A stretch of DNA of 64,000 nt from Odiellus spinosus (Eukaryota > Arthropoda > Arachnida > Opiliones > Phalangiidae): positions 9,798,501 through 9,862,500 of the forward strand of contig OY987226.1 of assembly GCA_963920705.1 (NCBI GenBank). The letters run 5' to 3'. Position numbers and translations under genes: made by a program. The notes beneath the pieces are model-generated. The model was not told the origin of the DNA and searched no databases. It saw only the letters and a list, made by a program, of their open reading frames with translations. Shown here in pieces: positions 56,840 to 64,000 of this stretch (within the stretch, counting starts at the first letter, position 1; every line of letters starts with the position of its first letter).

Positions 56840-59141
56840 GAAATGGTAGTTCAACTTTCATGTGAAAGAAAGAAGGGATACGTACGTCTAAGGTCGCGGC
56901 TTAGGCTTAGCGGGGTTCAACGTTTTTCCTCCCTCTATAACGTTGGAAATAGTAGCATTTCAGACAAGGGCAAATATTTGATCTTTCCTTCACTATGAGA
57001 TGAGTAAAGGATTCGGGAGAAGCTAGCTAGGGTTCAGAAAAGAGGGTTATAGTTTTTGCTTCTGTATATCAGTTTCCTCTCTTAAGATCTTGGAAACTTT
57101 ACCACCCACACGTCCAATAGTACACCCGTCACAAAAAAAAAAAATAAAAAAAGGCCTATTTTTACTCTCTATCTTTACACATCCATAGGGTGGGAAAGAG
57201 TTCACAACTTAAGTTTAGAAAAATCAGGGTTGTTTGGGAAATAGTTGCCGAGTTATCACCTATTCTGAATGGGTCGCGCCTTGCTCGGTTTGAATGAAAC
57301 AAACGTTTTACTGGAGGTTGGGTGGTTCGAGGGTTTGAGGTTAAAAATAATACTCCACATTTAATTAGCAATTAATTTGTAGCCAGGTCTGTTATTACAC
57401 GGTAATTTTGAAAAAGCTATATCCATAAAGTACCCTTATAAAAAAACCTTTCAAACCTTTATAAAAACTATTTTTGGGGACTTTTTATCCTTCATCTTTT
57501 AACGATATAGCTAACCAATGAGGCGGAAATTTATGATATGATATTTAATAATAGTCTAAGTCTTCGTACAAGGGGTGATATGGTACGAAGAGAGGGTAAA
57601 AATGTTAAAGAAATCCCCTTTAACAAGCAATTACCATATTAAAAGTAAAGTGAATGTATAAAATCGCTTAGAATGAATATTTCAATGAGCTATAGGTCAA
57701 AAAGTCTCTCTCCGTCTCTCTAAAACCGCAGCCATAAAGAACGCTAACCCCTTAAACCTGACATATTTCAAACGGGAGGGAATGCAAAAGCGCTGACTTT
57801 GTTCTCGCTTCGACTCCTAAGGCCATCCAGAAAATAACCAGGGAAAATGGGAGGAGGGTACATCCCCTTAATCATATTCACTTAGTAAAATGCCTATCCG
57901 AAAAACCTGGTACATAAGGGTCACCTCTCCACCCCATTTGGTGCTGGCTTTACCTAGGCCTCGTCTAGACCCCTATAACCATCAAAATCTCGCGGTGGAT
58001 GAGAGTTACTGACAATCTTTCGGAGTTATCCAATCCCGTCAAGAGCCAGAACCTCAACTCACCATAACTACTATAAGGTGAAGGAAAACCAATCATCCCT
58101 CATGAAGAGTTCATGGTTCAAAAAATAAGGTAATTCTACCGTTATCGTACAAAACGTAGATTTCCTGAAATCTAATAACAGAAGTATGATTCGCGGACTA
58201 ATCGTGCAAGAGGAAATATTTTCTTTGAGAAATATGTGACCAATTAACTCAAGAAGTAAATATATTCCAAACTCAATTGATGGTGTTGCGGGTAGTTGGA
58301 GATAAGGCTAGTTGGCGTTAACTTTAGTTGGGTTTACGACAGGTATTCAACCAGAAACAACACGAGTTTGCAACAGTTACAAAGCTACGCTCTAACATTT
58401 ATCTCCAAATAGTGATTTGGTTTCTAAAAAGCCACATGTAGGTAGCTTTAAAATACTGAATAGTCAAACTGATTCCGACTTTATTCGTGTCTTTAGCATA
58501 ACTGAGCCTAAGGGATCGCCCCCATTATTTATTTCGCTTTCAAGTTAAGTTGACTTTCTTGGAGCAAACTTACGACCCTTATCAATATTAAATGATAGCG
58601 CGGTTTTAAGAGAGCTTTAAGGTATACATTGGTTAGTGATTTACTTGAACTTTCCATCCCTGTTTAAGTTAGAAGGTGTTTAGGGGTCTAATGGTTTGTT
58701 CGAGTAGAAATTATTTTGTTAGAATCTCAACAGAATTTTCCAAGTTTTAGGATCGTTAGTAAATGTATAAAATTGCTTATATGTTTATATAGATTTGAAA
58801 GTTTTAAGACTTTAATCTTATGTGGTATAAAGTTTTCAGAATATTCTTATATATATATATTTGTTGTCAGGATTATAGGCTGAGCATTTCAAGCTCGAAT
58901 ATTTTTGAATGCGTTTTGATTTTATATTTCCTTTAGCGTTGATTTCGCGCTAGTTTTAACTAGTTTATTTTTAAAGAGAGAATAAAATTGAATCTCAAAA
59001 TTTATATTTTTCATATTATCCTTTAAACTGCATGCCTAAAGTCAAAATATTTTAGAGCAGACGACATAACCTAATTTTAATTAGACCGCGTATCTTTAAG
59101 TTAAGAATGCTAATTACATTGTTTCATTAATATTTAAAGTG

Positions 59142-59143
59142 AA

Positions 59144-59174
<31 letters not shown>

Positions 59175-59181
59175 CACACAC
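59142..59181. repeat. Poly(A)19 followed by a (CA)n microsatellite
   Basis: An A run directly joins about ten CA dinucleotides. Confidence 0.95.
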
Positions 59182-60284
59182 ATATGCCACATTTGAGTGC
59201 TTAATTTAAATTCTGTAGTTAGATTAGGTTTGATTTTCAAAGTAGGGTAAATTCGGGCCAATCATATTATTACAGCCTTCAACAGCGCTATCGCTACTGA
59301 GTTTCTTTAAAACGTCGCCAGATGGCGAGAGGGATGACGTCAGAATATATTGGGAAATCTGTACTTTTGAAAGTTTGAGCTGTTGGGTGCATCTGATTGG
59401 TTCGTTTTTTGTTACTTCACTTATATTCAAACTTAACCAAACTTTAGAAATTAACTTAAACACCAAAATTGTGTCTAATAATGGTTTGAAAAATCTAAAA
59501 AACGTGTTTAGTATTTTGATTCCGAAACATTTCGAAAATTGGGTTTAATTTTAAAATAATACTTTCACTTCAAACCTAATTTAAATATACGTTAAATATA
59601 ATCAAAGGACTTAAAATCTAATTTAAACCTCATTGTAAGGTACCCTAACTCTATTTCAAAGGTTTTGAGGCGAGAAAAGCTTGGCCAAAAAAATATTCTG
59701 ATAAATGTAAAATGATCCAAAAATAATAAACTTCGAATAAATCATACCACACTCTACAAACCACTTCTCAAATAACAAAACCCAAAACTATTCTTCGCTT
59801 GAAAAATGATTATACAACAAGAGGTAGTAAAATTGATTAACATTTTTTTGTTTTTACAATTTTAAACTGTCCTACATTTTGTGTTTCTAGGAGCGATTCC
59901 AAATCAAGTTTTCGTTCTCGCCTATAGCGAGCGCGAGTGATCGCCAATCGTCTAATTTTAGAATCGAAGAAACGGCGTAACGTTTCTTGGTAAATAAATA
60001 TCGGGTGTTGGCTGTCGAGAAACGAAAGCAAATTTCTTGACAGTTGGGGGAAAAAAACGTGTCGAAAACGGGTGCCAAAACAAATCATTTCATAGTCGGT
60101 AAAGTTTTACACGTAACTAGAGTCTTTTCAAAAAAGGTACTTCCTTTGACATTATTGTACTTCCCTCAAATATTGAAAAAGGCCAAGTGACAACAGCTTC
60201 AACCAGGACTTTCAACAATACGTCAATAGCAAAGGTACGATTTTGGTGTAAAAAGATGATATTCGTTTTCACGGAAAATTTAAT

Positions 60285-60668
60285 TTAAAAGGGAAACTTG
60301 GAGCTTTTGAATTTATTTTCGGAATCGCCATTCGAGAATTTTTTCACAATTTTTAGACGCATTTTTGATGTTTAAATTAATTTCTTAAGTTTGGTAAAGT
60401 TTCTATAAAAGTAAATATAAATTTGGACCAATCATATTATTTCAGCCTTCAACAGCGCTTGTAATGTTCTAACATTAACAGAATAGACCGGCGTTTAATG
60501 ACGGCCTATTCTTTTAATGTTAGGACGTTACAAGCATTGTTCAGGGTTGAAATAATATGATTTGTCGAAATTAATATTTAATTTGAATAAAATTTTACCA
60601 AACTTTAGAAATTAATTTGAAAATAAATTCAAAAGCTGTTCCATTTTTAGCTCCAAGTTTCCCTTTAA
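60285..60668. mobile_element. Nearly full-length palindromic TTAA-ended element
   Basis: The two ~190-bp arms match through almost their whole length (GGGAAACTTGGAGCT, TTTGAATTTATTTTC, AATCATATTATTTCA and CTAACATTAA blocks), meeting near 60490-60510. Partial relatives lie at 48436-48655, about 59235-59480 and 63930-64000 (cut by the window end). Confidence 0.85.
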
Positions 60669-61900
60669 TTAGGATTCTGTAGTTAACATAAAGACGCGCT
60701 TTCAATCAAGACATTTTGGCCAAGAATTTAACTTTCGCGTTGCTTTTCGTTTAACCCACGTTATCAGTGACAGAAAAACGGATATCTAGATGAATCTGAT
60801 ATAACCATCTCTTGGAAAAGTGAAAGCAAAAGCTTGAAGAACATTGATTGAAAACCGAGTTAATATGAATAAATAATGCGTATATAAAACCTCATAGGGT
60901 TGATTAATTCATTAGAGTAGAATGTTTAAAAGTTTGACAGAAAGTTAAACACTTTCACGTTATTTAAGTACTTTTTGAATCGGAACGTCTTTAAATTAAT
61001 CATTGTGACACGAAGAAAATATTACTAATTTACACTCTTCCAAAATAAATAAATATTTCATTTAAAAAGTGTTTTTCTTAGCCTTTACTAGAATATGAAG
61101 TCATGAACACACGCGAGTTAGCTAGTTTTAAGCCGGTTTCATAGTCTATTTATATTTTATAATAAATTTAAAATAAATAAACCTCAAATGAAAGGAAGAA
61201 TGAAGCCCGACAAGGGATATTACTTATCGATATTAAATTAGACATATGCAACCCGAGTCGATTAGGGCCTTGTCAAAATAATCTAATGCCAAGCTTATTA
61301 ATTTAATCTTTAGAAAATGGAAAAAAATTCGCGAGGTGGTTTTCCCATCGAATAACGAAAGAAGGCTTACCTAACGAGGAAATAAAATGTTCTAAATTAT
61401 GTCAAATGTGGTTCAAATTGGAAAATTCCTTATGGATTCAACGGTCCAAAAGAAAAAAAAAAAAAAAAAAATAATAATAAATAAAATAAAATAATAATAA
61501 TTCAACAAGGTGGACCAATTAATTTTCCAGTTTCAGAAGGAATTTTGCAATTTGAACCATTTTTGACCAAATTAGATTTGTGATCATTGGTAGCCTGATT
61601 CTTTCCTTAGTCTGTGAGCATATATTGAAATGAAAAGTAAAACCGACGTCATATTAGGCCTTTGCAAGGGAATTTCAAAAAATTAAATTCGCGAGATTAA
61701 TTTGAAAAGAAAGGTTGCATGACTATTTTAAAAGTCATTGTTTATTATTATTTTTTTTTTAAATATTCAAATAAATACTAAAGTGAGATTAACACCATTT
61801 TTTCGAATGCCTATAGATAATATAGTTGGTTTGAAAACCGATACTAAGAAAAATTGACTATTAGACCGAAATGGCGTGGCTTTACCCATTTGTTGTAAAT

Positions 61901-62057
61901 AAGGCCTATTTAACGAGAAGTAATCTAAAAAAAGTCCTATTTAACGAAAACTAGTGGAGAACAATCATTTTTAACGATAAGTAATCGAGAGAATTAAGGC
62001 TTATTTAACGATAAGTAATCGAGAGAAGGCTTATTTAACGAGAAGTAATCGAGAAAA
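61901..62057. repeat. Degenerate tandem array, ~30-bp unit
   Basis: Repeated GGC(C/T)TATTTAACGA(G/T)AAGTAATCGAGA blocks, about five copies. Confidence 0.8.
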
Positions 62058-62649
62058 AACCTGTAGTATTAAGGATTCATTCGCCCTTTAAACTAAAATA
62101 TAAAATAACGAAAAAATTTTAGGTAGAAATTAAAAACCTACCTAAAGTAAATCTATGTTTATTTCAAAGGCTTGATTTCAAGGGAATAATAATATATGTC
62201 GTGTAACAAACCCTTTAAAAAAATCCTATTCAACCTAAAGTTTTATATAAACTAAATTCCATCGATTTATCCTGTTTTTACACTCAACCTAGCCTTATTT
62301 AAAAAAAACTCGATATTTTTATTATATAACAATAATATAAAAATGTATTGGCCAATTTTTTTGGGGGAAAACTATTGGCACCCTATTAAATATTGAGATT
62401 GATCTACATCACGTCTGTTTATTTTGATACAGTTTAAACAGACGAAAGAAATAATCAAAACATTGAACGTCTGTCGCACTTTGTTTCTATAAATAAGCTC
62501 TTACAGCTGTTCCAAAAGTTTAGCCCGCTTCTATTTGTTTCAAAAATTGAAGAGCGAATAAAAAACAACCTATGAAATGACTAAAATACCCTAAGAAAAA
62601 AAGCCTTTGTAAATTTGACAAAAAAATGAAATTAACCTGACAACAAATT

Positions 62650-62683
<34 letters not shown>

Positions 62684-64000
62684 CTAAATCATCTATTTTC
62701 TGAGAAATATAATCAACAAATTTCACTCACTATAGTTGACAAACTACTCAAGGTAAAAACATCAATATTGCATAAAATAAACTCGTAAAAGTTGCCATGT
62801 TAAAATAATATGAATTCAATTTAAAGCATTTAAAAAATATATAATTATATTCGAAAACCGAGCACTAGAATGCTTTTATGACAAATTCTAACTTAATCAG
62901 AATTCACTCAATTTTTTTTCCTGCGAAATAGCAACAAAACATTTTTTTCAAAATGCATAACAAACTCATGAATTTAGCACCAATTTAAGTATTTAAAAAT
63001 TAATATTAAGTTAAAAAATACAACTTTCTATAGACTAATATTTTCCATAAAGAACCGGTTTTAATCTGACTTTAATTTTAGTCTAACGTCTAAGCAAGGC
63101 TGTGTACCAAAAATTGCAAGAACTGCATTTGTTCTTTATGTGGCAAGTTTACAGCAAACACGAACAATCAAAGCATATATTAGAAACTCACCAATTTAGT
63201 AGCATCGTTATAATTAAATGAATTCCAATTAAAATCATTTGAAAAATTGAAATAAAAATCTTCACACGCGCAATATTTATCACTTCGTAACAATATTTAA
63301 ACAAAAGCATCCATAAATTGTTCAATTAACGCGGAAAGTTTGAATTGAAATCCCCGAAAGGCTTATTTAACTCAAAATCGCGAACTTAAACGCGTTTTAA
63401 CGCATTTTTTGCGAGGTTCTTATGTCAAAAATCGTCGCTAAAAACTTGGAAAGCTATCCGGAGGCTGAAATATGCTGGTAACTTTTGTCCCCACGTGTAG
63501 ATTTTTCCTATAGTGACGGATAATTGAGGGGGAGGGGATTCTCGAAACCATCCTCTTGTAGCTTTCCCCCATATATCCTAAACCTAAAACTCCCATCCTC
63601 TTCCGCGCACGCGCATTGGCAACAATGCCCGAAAAGATCACACAAGTTTCCTCGTATCCCTGACTGCCCTCCCTCCCCCATTTCGTCAAAGATTTAACAG
63701 TGTCAGCGATAGACGGTACGTAGTTACGTATCGCTTGGCTTTTGTGGTCAGAAGCCTTTTAAAGGCTGGTTGAAAACGATTTAATTGGAATTAATTACAC
63801 ATTACTTGCGATTAAATTAACCCTTTTGACATTATTTTAGGTGATATATTTATGTATAACCTCTAAGGCCTGTCGCATACCACGACGCAATTAAGGCCTA
63901 AAAGTTCAGATCGCTACATAATCGATAGAGTTTGGTAACATTTAAAAAAAAGTAAATATAAATTCTGACCAATCATATTATTTCAGCCTTTAACACGATT

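Larger units (their letters stand above)
47718..64000. other. Region upstream of the first recognised gene B exon
   Basis: Presumed first intron and 5' region of gene B. It contains the 23-bp minisatellite (51186-52022), a 57-bp array (55010-55250), foldback elements (48436-48655, 55379-55660, 56308-56839, 60285-60668), a (CA)n tract (59161-59181), a 30-base poly(A) (62651-62680) and a diverged array (61901-62057). A GC-richer, CpG-containing stretch near 63430-63730 could be a promoter or first exon, but nothing proves it. Confidence 0.55.

Overview
This window is eukaryotic nuclear DNA from an animal. It is AT-rich, its genes are split by GT-AG introns of 64 bp to 9 kb, and it has long stretches of degenerate tandem repeats and short palindromic (foldback) elements. 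No bacterial-style operons, rRNA, tRNA or CRISPR structures are visible. The only convincing protein-coding content is two paralogous genes of the Cys-loop ligand-gated ion channel family (GABA-A/glycine receptor branch). The M1-M2 sequence of both (an Ala-Asp-Arg in place of the usual Pro-Ala-Arg) and the M2-M3 sequence most resemble the invertebrate GRD subunit, so a protostome invertebrate is my best guess; I cannot name the species.

Layout. 1-8150: non-coding upstream DNA with repeats; the first exon(s) of gene A lie here unrecognised or outside the window. 8151-25119 (+): gene A, seven exons recognised, from the conserved 68-bp ligand-domain exon to the stop codon after M4. 25120-33447: intergenic, with foldback elements. 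33448-47717 (-): gene B, nine exons recognised, from an N-terminal ectodomain exon to the stop after M4. 47718-64000: presumed first intron and/or upstream region of gene B, with a large 23-bp minisatellite and several foldback elements; no signal-peptide exon could be identified.

The two genes converge tail-to-tail. Five successive exons have identical lengths (68, 221, 83, 135 and 153 bp) and identical phases, so they are an inverted duplication of one ancestor. Both proteins look alpha-like: complementary-face agonist residues are kept, but the principal-face Glu of loop B and (in A) the loop-C aromatic are missing. Each therefore probably needs a partner subunit. Both have an acidic residue at the channel's -1' position, and gene A has Met instead of Thr at M2 6'. 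Both carry an acidic segment followed by a polybasic cluster in the M3-M4 cytoplasmic loop.

The non-coding DNA holds at least five foldback elements ending in TTAA plus a CCTTTAA-like core, suggesting a TTAA-targeting non-autonomous transposon group, and at least ten separate tandem arrays (unit sizes 23, 30, 31, 35, 38, 57, ~120 and ~183 bp among them).
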